Assembly: GCF_004661485.1 (NCBI RefSeq)
Contig: NZ_PQVH01000009.1
Coordinates: 1-64,000, forward strand
Direction: 5' to 3'
Source: Methylotenera oryzisoli
GTDB taxonomy: Bacteria; Pseudomonadota; Gammaproteobacteria; Burkholderiales; Methylophilaceae
Length of the DNA: 64,000 bases
Every line of letters starts with the position of its first letter. Position 1 is the first letter of the stretch. A program made the translations under genes and the position numbers. Shown piece by piece: positions 41,366 through 51,534 of this stretch. The notes beneath the pieces are model-generated. The model was given only the letters and a program-made list of their open reading frames with translations. It searched no databases and was not told where the DNA came from.

Positions 41366-42769
41366 TCAAGGCAGGTGATATACCCACTCCACTAACGCAT
41401 CCTGCGCATCTCTACTACCCCCCGCATTCGGGTGGTTCACCAACATCACCATCGCGTAGCGATGCCCGCTTGCACTCAACACGTAGCCGGCAATACTACT
41501 TACCCCATTGATAGAGCCAGTTTTAAGATGTGCCCGGCCGTTCGCAGCACTGTCTTGCAATCTATGTTTCACCGTACCATCTAACGACAATATCGGCATA
41601 GATGCCATGTATTCTGGCATCACCGGGCTTGAGTAAGCACGCACTAACATTCTGCCCAAGTGCTCAGCACTAATCCGTTCCACACGCGACAATCCCGAGC
41701 CGTTCTCAATCACCAGTTCTTTAAAATTAAACCCGCTCGCGGCCAGCCAATCGTTGATCGCCGTCGCGCCTTTTTGCATGGTCGCAGGCGCACCCATTTT
41801 TTCTGCGCCTAGTGTTAGCAGCAACTGCCGCGCCATCAGGTTATTACTCCATTTATTAATATCGCGCACGTTACTGCCTAAAGGCTCCGAGACCTGCTCA
41901 AGTAATTTTTTGGCAGTATTCGGCACGGGCTGTAGCTGCAACTTGCCATCAAACGTACCGCCTAACTCACGCCATAATTTTTTAAACGTAAAGTAGGCAT
42001 ATTGCGTATCGTCAAACAAACTTAGCTCTAAGTAGCGTTCGCCGCAATCAGCGGCATAAGCCCCCTTAAAGCTCACCACAGCCTTTGCCGCCTTCGTCTG
42101 AATGTCGTAACTCATTCTGCCGCGCCAGTTACCGCAATCACCCTCAACCAGCTTCATGTTATTGACTACGATTACCTCAGGTAATTCAAACTCCTGATTC
42201 ACGCTGATTACATCATCGTTGGCAAAAAAGCGGAAGCTGGTACTACGGCCATTGACTGAAAAGGCGCTAGGTTTTGCATTGTAAGCACGCCATTTTTCAT
42301 CATCAAAACTAATGCCATTATCAATATCATCGGAAAAATAACTTTTATCAATCAGCAAGTCACCCTTGATTTTTTTAACACCGGCCTGTTTTAAGCTCAT
42401 CAGTAAGCGCCAAAAATCCTGCACTTTAAAACTAGGGTCGCCATAGCCTTTAATGATTAAATTACCATGCAATACACCGTCTTTAATTTGGCCATCATGG
42501 TAGAGCTCGGTTTTCCAGCGGTAAGCCGGTGTGAGCATATCTAATGCGGCGTTGGTCGTCACCATTTTCATCACAGACGCAGGGTTCATGCCTTTATCTG
42601 CGTTATGGCTTAGGGTTGGCGCCTGATTATCCACCGCCTGCACATAGACAGACACACCATTTAGCGGCACATCAGCTTGCATCAGCTCCGTTGCCACGGT
42701 TTTGGGTAACTCAGCCTGCACTTGTGCACAGAGCAACATCAGGCTAACCAACAATGCGAGTTTTTTCAT
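41366..42769 (-). CDS. dacB: D-alanyl-D-alanine carboxypeptidase/endopeptidase PBP4
   Basis: The 467-residue precursor has a signal peptide cut near VQA-ELP (residue 20) and the S13 penicillin-binding motifs: SxxK (Ser65/Lys68 in NPASVMKMV), SxN in KWSNNLMARQL and KTG in AHLKTGSINGV. A large insertion (about 95-280) sits between the first two, as in DacB. It trims and splits peptidoglycan peptides in the periplasm. Its start overlaps bioA's end by 4 bases (ATGA). Confidence 0.95.
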   Translation of the reverse strand: MKKLALLVSLMLLCAQVQAELPKTVATELMQADVPLNGVSVYVQAVDNQAPTLSHNADKGMNPASVMKMVTTNAALDMLTPAYRWKTELYHDGQIKDGVLHGNLIIKGYGDPSFKVQDFWRLLMSLKQAGVKKIKGDLLIDKSYFSDDIDNGISFDDEKWRAYNAKPSAFSVNGRSTSFRFFANDDVISVNQEFELPEVIVVNNMKLVEGDCGNWRGRMSYDIQTKAAKAVVSFKGAYAADCGERYLELSLFDDTQYAYFTFKKLWRELGGTFDGKLQLQPVPNTAKKLLEQVSEPLGSNVRDINKWSNNLMARQLLLTLGAEKMGAPATMQKGATAINDWLAASGFNFKELVIENGSGLSRVERISAEHLGRMLVRAYSSPVMPEYMASMPILSLDGTVKHRLQDSAANGRAHLKTGSINGVSSIAGYVLSASGHRYAMVMLVNHPNAGGSRDAQDALVEWVYHLP

Positions 42770-44091
42770 AGAATCTGCTTAATGACCTGATGCGTGTTCT
42801 GCACCATCAATGCAATTTCATCTGCATCAATGGTATACGGCGGCATGTAGTACACCGTGTTGCCAATCGGGCGCAACAATAAACCATGCTGCATGGCCAA
42901 TTGGTAGCATTGCTTTGCAAACTGATGGTTACCTGTGACCACATCAAACGCAAAGATCATGCCCTGATGGCGCATATGTTGAATCGGCAGGTCAGTGAGC
43001 ACTTGCATCTCCTGCACAATCAATGCAGACTGTGCCAAGTTTTTTTGCACCACATGGTCTGATTTAAAAATTGCCAAGGTAGCTAATGCGGCACTGCATG
43101 CTAATGGATTACCCGTATAACTATGGCTGTGTAAAAAACCGCGCGCAGTGCTCTGGTCATAAAAGGCTTGGTAAATATTATCGGTTGTGAGCACTGCAGA
43201 CAAAGGCAAATAACCGCCAGTAATCCCTTTAGACAAGCAGACAAAATCTGCAATATCACTGACTTTACATCCCTCACTTGCTGCTTGCTCTGTGGCAAAC
43301 ATGGAGCCAGTGCGACCAAAGCCCACCGCAATTTCGTCGGCAATCAAATGTACTTGATACTTGCTGCAAGTTTCACGCGCCTTTGCCAGATAAACCGGGT
43401 GATACATCGCCATGCCTGCGGCACACTGCACCAGCGGCTCTATAATAAAAGCGGCTAGCTCAGTATGATGTTGCGCGACATATTGCTCCAATTGCAGAGC
43501 GCAGCGTAAGGCATAGTCTGCCGCACTTTCACCCGCCTCTGCCAACCTGAAGTCTGGGCTAGGCATTTGTGCAGACTGCATTAAGAGCGGTGCATAGGTA
43601 TCTTTAAAAATGGCTACATCCGTCACGGCCAGCGCGCCTAAGGTCTCGCCGTGGTAGCTATTCTGCAAGCTAATAAATTTGGTTTTATTGGGTAAACCGA
43701 CATTACGCCAATAATGAAAGCTCATTTTGAGCGCAATCTCGGTGGCACTGGCGCCGTCACTGGCGTAAAACGCATGACCAAGGCCAGTAAGCGTTGCGAG
43801 TTGCTCAGACAGCGCTACCACTGGCTCATGGGTAAAGCCAGCCAGCATCACATGTTCTAAAGTATCTAACTGCTGCTTAATGGCATCTTTAATACGTGGG
43901 TTATTATGCCCAAACAAGTTCACCCACCAGGAGCTGACGGTGTCTAAATATTTTTTACCATCTGCATCATATAGCCAGACCCCTTCCCCACGTTGTATCG
44001 GCGTTAAGGGAAAAGACTCATGCTGCTTCATCTGCGTGCATGGGTGCCACACCGATTGCATGCTGCGTTTTAATAGTTCTTGATTATTCAT
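42766..44091 (-). CDS. bioA: Adenosylmethionine-8-amino-7-oxononanoate aminotransferase BioA
   Basis: From ATG 44091 the protein has 441 residues. It begins MNNQELLKRSMQSVWHPCTQ, as in BioA; the longer frame to 44142 adds 17 unsupported residues. PLP lysine lies in CLSKGITGGYLPLSAVL; other motifs are DTVSSWWVNLFGHN, YHGETLGALAVTDV and IADEIAVGFGRTG. It makes diaminopelargonate in biotin synthesis using S-adenosylmethionine as amino donor. The other bio genes are not in the window. dacB overlaps its stop codon. Confidence 0.95.
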   Translation of the reverse strand: MNNQELLKRSMQSVWHPCTQMKQHESFPLTPIQRGEGVWLYDADGKKYLDTVSSWWVNLFGHNNPRIKDAIKQQLDTLEHVMLAGFTHEPVVALSEQLATLTGLGHAFYASDGASATEIALKMSFHYWRNVGLPNKTKFISLQNSYHGETLGALAVTDVAIFKDTYAPLLMQSAQMPSPDFRLAEAGESAADYALRCALQLEQYVAQHHTELAAFIIEPLVQCAAGMAMYHPVYLAKARETCSKYQVHLIADEIAVGFGRTGSMFATEQAASEGCKVSDIADFVCLSKGITGGYLPLSAVLTTDNIYQAFYDQSTARGFLHSHSYTGNPLACSAALATLAIFKSDHVVQKNLAQSALIVQEMQVLTDLPIQHMRHQGMIFAFDVVTGNHQFAKQCYQLAMQHGLLLRPIGNTVYYMPPYTIDADEIALMVQNTHQVIKQIL

Positions 44092-44212
44092 GGGTGAATT
44101 GTACGATAATTGTGTGAGGTTTTTCACCTGAACAAAAATCAAATGTCGTCATAAGCTGTTGTTTAGTCTAAAATTCAACCTTGAACACATATCACCTAAG
44201 CAAATAAGTCCC

Positions 44213-46132
44213 ATGCAAAAAACTCGCCGCCATTTAGAACTGCTCGCTCCTGCAAAAAATGCTGATTTCGGCATTGAGGCCATTAATCACGGCGCAGACG
44301 CGGTATATATCGGCGGCCCGGCCTTCGGTGCGCGCGCAAAAGCGCCTAACACTATTGCTGATATTGCTCGCTTGGTGAAACACGCGCATCGCTACCATGC
44401 AGAAGTGTTTGTGGCACTAAACACCATTTTCCATGATAACGAGCTAGAAGGCGCGCGTGAGCTGGTACACCAACTTTACGAGGCTGAAGTAGATGCACTC
44501 ATCGTGCAAGACATGGGTCTGCTGGAAATGGACTTACCGCCGATTCAGCTACATGCCAGCACGCAGACGGATATCCGCACTGTAGAAAAAGCCGTGTTTT
44601 TAGATCAGGTTGGCTTTTCACAAATTGTATTAGCGCGTGAACTGGATTTAAAAAGAATCAAACAGATTGCGGACGCTACTTCATGCAATTTAGAGTTCTT
44701 TATCCATGGTGCATTGTGTGTAGCGTTCAGCGGTCAATGTTTTATCAGCCACGCACACACAGGCCGTAGCGCTAACCGTGGTGAGTGCTCACAAGAGTGC
44801 CGCCTGCCCTTTACGTTAGAAGACCAAAAGGGCCGCATCATCGGTAAGGATAAGCACTTTTTATCCATGAAGGATAACGACCAAAGCGCCAACTTACGCG
44901 CTTTGATTGAGGCCGGTGTCAGCTCCTTTAAAATTGAAGGCCGCTACAAAGATTTACCCTATGTAAAAAATGCCACTGCGCATTACCGTGAATTGATTGA
45001 TGAAATCCTGAACGACAGGCCAGAGCTGGCAAAGTCGTCATCAGGCCACGCAACTTACACCTTCACACCACAGCCGGAAAAAACCTTTAACCGTAGCGCG
45101 ACCGACTACTTTGTAAACGGACGCCAAGCCGACATTGGCGCGTTTGATACGCCAAAGTTCTCTGGTGAGGCCTTAGGTAAAGTCACTAAAATTGGTAACG
45201 ATTACTTTGAAGTGGAAACCAGTATCGAGCTACATAACGGCGACGGCGTATGCTTCTTTGATGTGCATAAAGAACTGGTCGGTTTACGTGTCAATACGGT
45301 AGAGGGCAAGCGACTCTACCCTAACGAAATGCCAACTGGCCTAACGCGCAACATGACCGTTTACCGCAATCGCGACCATGCCTTTATGCGCCTGCTGGAA
45401 AAAGATTCAGCACAGCGCAAAATTGCAGTCAACATGAACTTTTACGAAACTGCCAATGGTTTTGCTTTAACTATTACCGATGAAAATGGGTTTAGCGCAA
45501 CCGCCACCTGCGAAGCAGAAAAACAAAACGCACAAAATCTGGAAAAAGCAGAAACTAGCCTGCGTGAGAACCTGAGTAAACTAGGCGGTACTGATTTCAG
45601 CACACAAGGGATTGAAGCCAGCACCACGCAAACTTGGTTTATCCCCGCCTCAATTATTAATAATTTACGCCGTGACGCTATCGAACAGTTGCAGCAAACT
45701 CGTGATTTAGGCTACCAACGTCCGCCACGCCGTGAGGCAGCGCAACCACCAGCCATCTTCCCTGAAGATACACTCAGTTACCTTGCCAATGTCTACAACA
45801 AAAAAGCACGTCAATTTTATGAAAAACATGGCGTGAAAATGATTGCGGCGGCGTATGAAGCTAACAAAGAGCTAGATGAAGTACCGCTGATGATTACCAA
45901 GCACTGCCTGCGTTTCAGCCACGGCCTATGCCCTAAGGAGGCTAAAGGCGTGATTGGTGTGCAAGGCACGGTCACCGCTGAGCCAATGACATTGATTAAC
46001 GGTAATGACCGTTACACACTGAAGTTTGATTGCAAACCATGCGAGATGCATGTGATGGGTAAAATTCGCAAAAATATTCTGCAAATACCAGAGCCGCAGC
46101 CAGTTAATTTTTTCCCTAAGGCTTTCCGCTAA
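44213..46132 (+). CDS. rlhA: 23S rRNA C2501 hydroxylase RlhA (U32 peptidase-like)
   Basis: From ATG 44213 the protein has 639 residues and matches E. coli RlhA along its length: LELLAPAKNADFGIEAINHG, QLHASTQTDIRT-type (here IQLHASTQTDIRT), FFIHGALCVAFSGQC, GECSQECRLPF, YKDLPYVKNATAHYR and KFDCKPCEMHVMGKI. The cysteines probably bind an iron-sulfur cluster. It makes 5-hydroxycytidine 2501 in 23S rRNA with prephenate dependence. The extra 18 residues upstream (frame from 44159) are not conserved. It ends convergent with the GGDEF gene, with stop codons overlapping by 2 bases. Confidence 0.95.
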   Translation: MQKTRRHLELLAPAKNADFGIEAINHGADAVYIGGPAFGARAKAPNTIADIARLVKHAHRYHAEVFVALNTIFHDNELEGARELVHQLYEAEVDALIVQDMGLLEMDLPPIQLHASTQTDIRTVEKAVFLDQVGFSQIVLARELDLKRIKQIADATSCNLEFFIHGALCVAFSGQCFISHAHTGRSANRGECSQECRLPFTLEDQKGRIIGKDKHFLSMKDNDQSANLRALIEAGVSSFKIEGRYKDLPYVKNATAHYRELIDEILNDRPELAKSSSGHATYTFTPQPEKTFNRSATDYFVNGRQADIGAFDTPKFSGEALGKVTKIGNDYFEVETSIELHNGDGVCFFDVHKELVGLRVNTVEGKRLYPNEMPTGLTRNMTVYRNRDHAFMRLLEKDSAQRKIAVNMNFYETANGFALTITDENGFSATATCEAEKQNAQNLEKAETSLRENLSKLGGTDFSTQGIEASTTQTWFIPASIINNLRRDAIEQLQQTRDLGYQRPPRREAAQPPAIFPEDTLSYLANVYNKKARQFYEKHGVKMIAAAYEANKELDEVPLMITKHCLRFSHGLCPKEAKGVIGVQGTVTAEPMTLINGNDRYTLKFDCKPCEMHVMGKIRKNILQIPEPQPVNFFPKAFR

Positions 46133-47757
46133 TAAAACTGCTCGTTTTGAGCGCGCTTATGGGCGCGCTTATTCTCATACATGCGTAGGTCAGCAATATG
46201 CATGACCACGCTGCAATTATCTAACTCCTCATAGATAAATGCCGTACCTGCGCTCACGCCCACCAAATCAAAACCATTGGCGCGCAGATGTGCTACCGTT
46301 TCATCCAGCAGTGTTTGAATCAGCGCTTCATCTGCATTATGTGCAGTAATTGCAAACTCATCACCACCTAAACGATGCAGCGTTGCGACTCCCTCTAATT
46401 TACCCTGTAGAAAACGGCTAAAATCACACAGCAGTTTATCGCCATAGGCGTGTCCAAAATTATCGTTATAGTATTTGAGGCGATCTAAATCCAGTATGGT
46501 AATACTGCCGTTCTTAGGCAATTCCTGAATAGTGGCTTCCAGTGCCATGCGATTAGGTAGGCCGGTTAATTTATCGGTTTTAACGCGAGCCTCACTGATG
46601 CCTAGCGCTGTCAGCACTTGCTCTTTCTCTTTAAATAATTCACTAAATTGGTAGCTGAGCACAAACGACAGCAACAGTGCCTCAACGGTTACCGCTATCA
46701 AACCCAAATGCTCAACATAAAGCGTATAGCCAGTGAAATTTTGGGCAGTAATGGTTAAGCCGCCTAAAACAAAAAAGGTCAGAATCGCAATTAAGTAATA
46801 ACGCGCAGTCATGTTCTTTTTACTGCTAAGGTAAATACCACAAGCCAAGCCAAGGCTCAGGAAAACACCAACACCATAACGCGCCATTTCCATCATCCAG
46901 TGAGGAGAATAAATACCCCACACCGCAAATAGCACTAATATCGCCACTGCATATTGAATCCAGCGATAGAGCTTAGGGTTATATTGCTGGCGGATATTCA
47001 GCAAGCCTTTAACAAAGAAAACATAAGCGATATTTGAAAACAGGATAGGCAGCGCACTTAAGTAAAAGTAATGGACGCCAAACGTGTCAGAGAACACCAA
47101 TAGCGATGTTCCTTGCAAAAATAGGTTACCCAAAATAAACAGCGCATACATGCCATGCACCATTTGCCCTCTAATTAGGCCCAGCACAATGTAATAGGCC
47201 ATTAATCCAGCCAGTACACCCAAGCAAAGCAGTGAGATAAAATTACCAAGCTTAATCGCTTGCTGGTAATGTGCTTTTGAGTCTAAGTATGGCTGAGGCT
47301 GTGCAATCAGGTAAGGCGTTTTAAGCGAAGTTACTAACGTGTAGCTCCCTGCCTCCAAATACAAAAGCCGCGCATGCCTTAAAGTAAAGGGGTTGCTTTC
47401 CGTGCTGCTGATTCCGCCTTCTAGCTCAGCAACCACCACATTGCGGCTATCTAATACCTTATGTCTGAACATCGCAAACGTACTAGTGTTTTTGAAATCA
47501 ATGACATAGTCACCGGTCGTGGCGATATGCAAGGTGCCATTAAATACAAAATCACCACCAGTTAATGGTAGGGTTTTAATTGGCACAGCAGGCTGGTGCG
47601 CAGCAGTCCAATGCCCCTCAATCAAACTGGGCTTCAGTTCAGGGCTGGCATGCGCCGGTGCTACAAAGAAAAGAAAAAGGCTGAACAACACGCCCGCATA
47701 AAAAGCTAGGCAAGCAAAACACGTGCGTAATTGTTGTGGGCTAAACCATGACATCAT
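46129..47757 (-). CDS. 7TM-DISM membrane diguanylate cyclase
   Basis: The 542-residue protein has an N-terminal hydrophobic start, a periplasmic beta domain (about 35-170: 7TMR-DISMED2 type), seven transmembrane helices (about 180-375) and a GGDEF domain. The active site is GGDEF in LHRLGGDEFAI, with LDLDRLKYYNDNFGHAYGD upstream. The RxxD inhibition site is missing five residues before GGDEF (EGVAT). It should turn a periplasmic signal, possibly a carbohydrate, into cyclic di-GMP. It is the third cyclic-di-GMP protein in the window. Confidence 0.9.
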   Translation of the reverse strand: MMSWFSPQQLRTCFACLAFYAGVLFSLFLFFVAPAHASPELKPSLIEGHWTAAHQPAVPIKTLPLTGGDFVFNGTLHIATTGDYVIDFKNTSTFAMFRHKVLDSRNVVVAELEGGISSTESNPFTLRHARLLYLEAGSYTLVTSLKTPYLIAQPQPYLDSKAHYQQAIKLGNFISLLCLGVLAGLMAYYIVLGLIRGQMVHGMYALFILGNLFLQGTSLLVFSDTFGVHYFYLSALPILFSNIAYVFFVKGLLNIRQQYNPKLYRWIQYAVAILVLFAVWGIYSPHWMMEMARYGVGVFLSLGLACGIYLSSKKNMTARYYLIAILTFFVLGGLTITAQNFTGYTLYVEHLGLIAVTVEALLLSFVLSYQFSELFKEKEQVLTALGISEARVKTDKLTGLPNRMALEATIQELPKNGSITILDLDRLKYYNDNFGHAYGDKLLCDFSRFLQGKLEGVATLHRLGGDEFAITAHNADEALIQTLLDETVAHLRANGFDLVGVSAGTAFIYEELDNCSVVMHIADLRMYENKRAHKRAQNEQFY

Positions 47758-47942
47758 TAACTGTCAAACTTGGTGTGATTAATGTATGTCTCACAATATA
47801 CAGATTAATGTCCTTTTGTTGAAGTGCTAGTTGGGGTGAAAATAAAGCACGCACAGCTGACGCTTCAACCCCTGCTCAAAACAAGCTTAAAAAAGGACAG
47901 CGCTGTATAGCTAAAAACAGCAAGCTTTATACCAAGCTTTTA

Positions 47943-48284
47943 TTACGCTTTTTTTACAAACTCTGATTTTAGCTTCATTGCGCCAATGCCATCGATTTTG
48001 CAGTCAATGTCATGGTCGCCATCTACCAAGCGAATATTTTTGACCTTAGTACCCACTTTTACCACTAATGAAGAACCTTTTACTTTCAGGTCCTTAATCA
48101 CGGTAATCGTATCGCCATCTTGCAGCACATTACCGTTTGCATCTCGAATCACGCGCAGTTCGTCCACATGCTCTGCGCCGCCATCAATTAACCACTCGTG
48201 CGCACATTCTGGACAAACGTACCTATCACCATCTTCATAAGTATATTCAGATTGACATTGCGGACATGATGGGAGCTGAGACAT
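47943..48284 (-). CDS. yjdM: PhnA/YjdM family zinc-ribbon protein
   Basis: The 113-residue protein starts with a zinc ribbon ([21 protein letters not shown]) and a C-terminal PhnA-type beta domain ([20 protein letters not shown]). It corresponds to E. coli YjdM, historically called PhnA though it is not needed for phosphonate breakdown. Its cellular role is not settled. It is a single gene. Confidence 0.94.
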   Translation of the reverse strand: MSQLPSCPQCQSEYTYEDGDRYVCPECAHEWLIDGGAEHVDELRVIRDANGNVLQDGDTITVIKDLKVKGSSLVVKVGTKVKNIRLVDGDHDIDCKIDGIGAMKLKSEFVKKA

Positions 48285-48452
48285 GGAGAACTTTCTAAAC
48301 GATTAAACAATGCTGTTAAAACAATACCGTGATTGTAATGCAGGCAGCACCTTAATAGAAAGACATTATTTTTAATGTGGGTATATAAGCATGGTTTATT
48401 TAGCACAAGTTCACGGCAATCAATGCAACTTGTGCAATAACCACCAACACCA

Positions 48453-49523
48453 CTAGGGTGCTGGGTTCATCATCGTTAAATGCAAATGCTCAATCTCTTG
48501 CAGCACTTCTGGCGCTAGCTTGGTATCCCACGCATCGATATTTTCTTTTAATTGCTGCATCGTGGTGGCACCAATAATCGTGCTAGTCACAAACCAGCGA
48601 TGGTATACAAAGCTTAATGCCAATTGCGTAGGCGTCAGCCCATGTGCTCTAGCCAGCTTGGCATAGGCAGCGCTTGCGGGAAATACACCAGGTTTTTTGT
48701 AGCGTTGCGCGTAACCTAAAAACATAGTGACGCGCCCTTTTGCCTCAGGGTTATCAATGTACTTTGCAGTGAGGTGCCCAAATGCCAGCGGTGAATACGC
48801 AAGCAAGCCCACTTGCTCGCGATATAACACTTCAGCCATGCCAAACTCCATGCCGCGGTTAATCAGGTTATAGCAGTTTTGCACGCTGGCAATATGCGGC
48901 AGATTATATGCCTTAGCGATACGCACAAACTCCATCACTCCCCACGGCTGCTCATTAGACAAACCGACATAACGCACTTTGCCTTCTTGCACTAATTCAG
49001 CCAGCGTTTCCAGCTGGTTCTGTATCGACACCCATGCTCTTTCTTCGCCTTGCTGGTAAACGCCAGACTCAAACTCACCCGCAGGGTCAAACTGATATTG
49101 CCCAAACATCGGTACATTGCGCTCAGGCCAGTGCAATTGGTATAAATCGATATAATCTGTCTGCAAGCGCTGTAATGAGCCCTCAATCGCCGCACGAATA
49201 TTGGCACGGTCTAGCGATGGCGGACCACCGCGAATCCAATCCAAGCCACGGCGCGGTCCAGAAACTTTACCTGCTAAAACAATTTGATCACGCGGCTGTT
49301 TTTTTAGCCATGTCCCCACCATAGACTCGGTACGCGTATAAGTATCGGCCTTGGGCGGCACTGGGTACATTTCAGCCGTATCAATAAAATTAATGCCGCG
49401 CGCCATCGCATAATCTAATTGCGCGTGCGCCTCCTCCTCTGTGTTTTGGTCGCCATAGGTCATGGTGCCTAAACATACCTTGGAAACGTTTAAATTGGTG
49501 TGGGCAAGCTTGGTGTATTGCAT
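48453..49523 (-). CDS. tas: Aldo/keto reductase Tas
   Basis: The 356-residue barrel matches E. coli Tas: LDYAMARGINFIDTAEMYPV, catalytic Asp/Tyr in that stretch, Lys in VLAGKVSGPRRG and His in LYQLHWPERN. The cofactor region STIIGATTMQQLKENIDAW is conserved. It reduces aldehydes or ketones with NADPH. It is a single gene upstream of the MocR regulator. Confidence 0.93.
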   Translation of the reverse strand: MQYTKLAHTNLNVSKVCLGTMTYGDQNTEEEAHAQLDYAMARGINFIDTAEMYPVPPKADTYTRTESMVGTWLKKQPRDQIVLAGKVSGPRRGLDWIRGGPPSLDRANIRAAIEGSLQRLQTDYIDLYQLHWPERNVPMFGQYQFDPAGEFESGVYQQGEERAWVSIQNQLETLAELVQEGKVRYVGLSNEQPWGVMEFVRIAKAYNLPHIASVQNCYNLINRGMEFGMAEVLYREQVGLLAYSPLAFGHLTAKYIDNPEAKGRVTMFLGYAQRYKKPGVFPASAAYAKLARAHGLTPTQLALSFVYHRWFVTSTIIGATTMQQLKENIDAWDTKLAPEVLQEIEHLHLTMMNPAP

Positions 49524-49617
49524 ACTTTGATCCTGATGTTGATTACTGTCGTCGTAAATTTAGACACCCTATAAGTTTAGTCCTACTCAATGCCTTTTGC
49601 TAAACGCTATGCTTATG

Positions 49618-51078
49618 CTAGACACTGGTGTTGTTATCCAGGTTTGGCCTGGCTGACGCCAGCATCTCGCAGGCAAGGGCGCCCACATCACGCACGGCTT
49701 GCTCAATAGCGAGTGTCCACAGGTGGCTAAAATTAAGGCGTATATAGTGGGTGAGTTCTTTTTTGCGCGAAAAGATGGTACCAGGCGCTACGGTGATGCC
49801 GTTGTCGATTGCAGCACGATAAAGCTGGAGTGCATCTAGTGCCGGCGGGAGCTTTACCCATAACACATAGCCCCCCTTGGGGATGGAAAGCTGTGTACCG
49901 GCAGGAAAACTTTGCTCTATCACATTGCGAATCAACACATAATTTGAGCGTAACGTATGCCGCAGCTGCTTGAGATGCTGCTCAAAGCTGTCACGCTGCA
50001 TAAACTTGGCAATCGCAATCTGCGGCGCCGAAGTTAGCGACAGACTGTTAAGAAACATCAGTCGCTCTACCTCTTGGCGATAGCGTCCTGCACTAGTCCA
50101 TCCAACGCGGTAACCAGGTGCCAGCGACTTAGAAAATGACGAACAGTGCAGCACCATGCCCGAGCGGTCATAGGCCTTGGCAGGCAAAGGCGGCTCATTG
50201 CTAAAGTACAGTTCGCTATAGACATCATCCTCAATCAGCGGAATATTCTGCTCAGCAAGTAATTCTACTAAGGCCTGCTTTTTTGCCTCGGGCATGACAA
50301 AGCCTAGCGGATTCTGAAAATTGGTCGTCAGAATCACCGCCGCAATAGGCATATCAGCTGTCGCCGCCCGCAACGCATCGAGATCGATGCCGGATTCCGG
50401 ATCGGTACGAATTTCAGCGACTTTCATACCCAATCGCTCCACGGTATGTGCCAGCGCATAATAGCCGGGAGACTCCAGCGCAATGGTATCTCCCGCCTTG
50501 GCCACGGCCTGCAGGCAGAGGGTGATAGCCTCGGTGGCACCATGCGTGATGACAATATCATCCGGTGATACATCGATGCCGCTGGCGAGATAGCGACGCG
50601 CAATCTGCTGACGCAACATTTCGTTGCCGGGTGGCAGGTCGCTCAACACGCCCCACTCCCCCTCGTCATCGGTTAGGGCTTTTTCATATTGATGGATTTT
50701 CTTGAGTGGGAACAGCTGAGGGTCTGGAAATGGTGAACCTAACGGCACGGTGCCGAATTCGCGGATGGATTTAAGCGTAGTGAGCACTAGCTTACTCGCA
50801 TCGACTTCGGAAAGATTAATGTCTTTGGCGAGCGGGGATGCATAGCGCTGCTGCAGGCGCTTACGCGGTGTGACATAGTAGCCTGACTGTGGGTGACTAC
50901 TGATAACACCTTCCTGCTCCAACAGCAGATAAGCGCGCAATACGGTGCTGATGCTAAGCCCATATTTCTGGCTAGCCTGCCGCACCGAAAAAACCTTGTC
51001 CGCTGGCCGTAAAACGCCTTCATCGATCATTGCGCGTATGCGAGCGGCAAACGAGACATAAAGCTTCATGGTGGCCAA
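49618..51078 (-). CDS. MocR/PdxR-type regulator (GntR HTH plus aminotransferase domain)
   Basis: The 486-residue protein has a GntR winged HTH (about 8-75: FSVRQASQKYGLSISTVLRA, GVISSHPQSGYYV) and a fold-type I aminotransferase domain from about residue 105. The PLP Lys lies in CSSFSKSLAPGYRVGW, and VITHGATEAITLCLQAV and FQNPLGFVMPE are conserved. Such proteins use PLP or amino compounds as effectors. It is a single gene on the same strand as the YdeP-like pair. Confidence 0.93.
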   Translation of the reverse strand: MATMKLYVSFAARIRAMIDEGVLRPADKVFSVRQASQKYGLSISTVLRAYLLLEQEGVISSHPQSGYYVTPRKRLQQRYASPLAKDINLSEVDASKLVLTTLKSIREFGTVPLGSPFPDPQLFPLKKIHQYEKALTDDEGEWGVLSDLPPGNEMLRQQIARRYLASGIDVSPDDIVITHGATEAITLCLQAVAKAGDTIALESPGYYALAHTVERLGMKVAEIRTDPESGIDLDALRAATADMPIAAVILTTNFQNPLGFVMPEAKKQALVELLAEQNIPLIEDDVYSELYFSNEPPLPAKAYDRSGMVLHCSSFSKSLAPGYRVGWTSAGRYRQEVERLMFLNSLSLTSAPQIAIAKFMQRDSFEQHLKQLRHTLRSNYVLIRNVIEQSFPAGTQLSIPKGGYVLWVKLPPALDALQLYRAAIDNGITVAPGTIFSRKKELTHYIRLNFSHLWTLAIEQAVRDVGALACEMLASARPNLDNNTSV

Positions 51079-51165
51079 GTGGGAGGGTTCTTGTTGCTGG
51101 CAATTATACTACAGCCTAGCCCTGCACAGCTTAAGTCACCACTTGAGTGGGTTGTTGGTGTCGGC

Positions 51166-51534
51166 TTAGGCCGCTTGTAATGCGAGAGAAATATCCTCAC
51201 CGCTAGCGGTCAGGGCAGCAACCAGCCGTTCCTTCTGCGTGGAAACATCCACCAGCAATTGCTCGCTTAATGCAGTCATCAGCCGTTGTAGTGTACTCAT
51301 GCGGATCTCCAGACGCTTGCAGATGACAGCCAGCGAGACATGTGCGCGGCCTGCTTCATGCTCCGTATGTAGTAGCTCCAGTATGCTTAACATCAGCACG
51401 GCGCTATGGTCTAGCTGAAACGGGTCTGGCTGAGCAGGTTCCAGTGGAACTGTGGCTCGTTCTAGAACATCAAGCTGCCCATAAGCAAAGTCCGCTCGCA
51501 CCTGCACTTCATGATGATCGCACTCAAGCAGCAT
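51166..51534 (-). CDS. Small HTH-like protein paired with the molybdoenzyme gene
   Basis: The 122-residue protein overlaps the end of the FdhF/YdeP-like gene by 11 bases, so it is translated with it. The centre has the helical stretch SLAVICKRLEIRMSTLQRLM, which reads like a helix-turn-helix, and the N-terminus is acidic. I cannot name the family. It could be a chaperone or regulator for the molybdoenzyme. Confidence 0.65.
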   Translation of the reverse strand: MLLECDHHEVQVRADFAYGQLDVLERATVPLEPAQPDPFQLDHSAVLMLSILELLHTEHEAGRAHVSLAVICKRLEIRMSTLQRLMTALSEQLLVDVSTQKERLVAALTASGEDISLALQAA

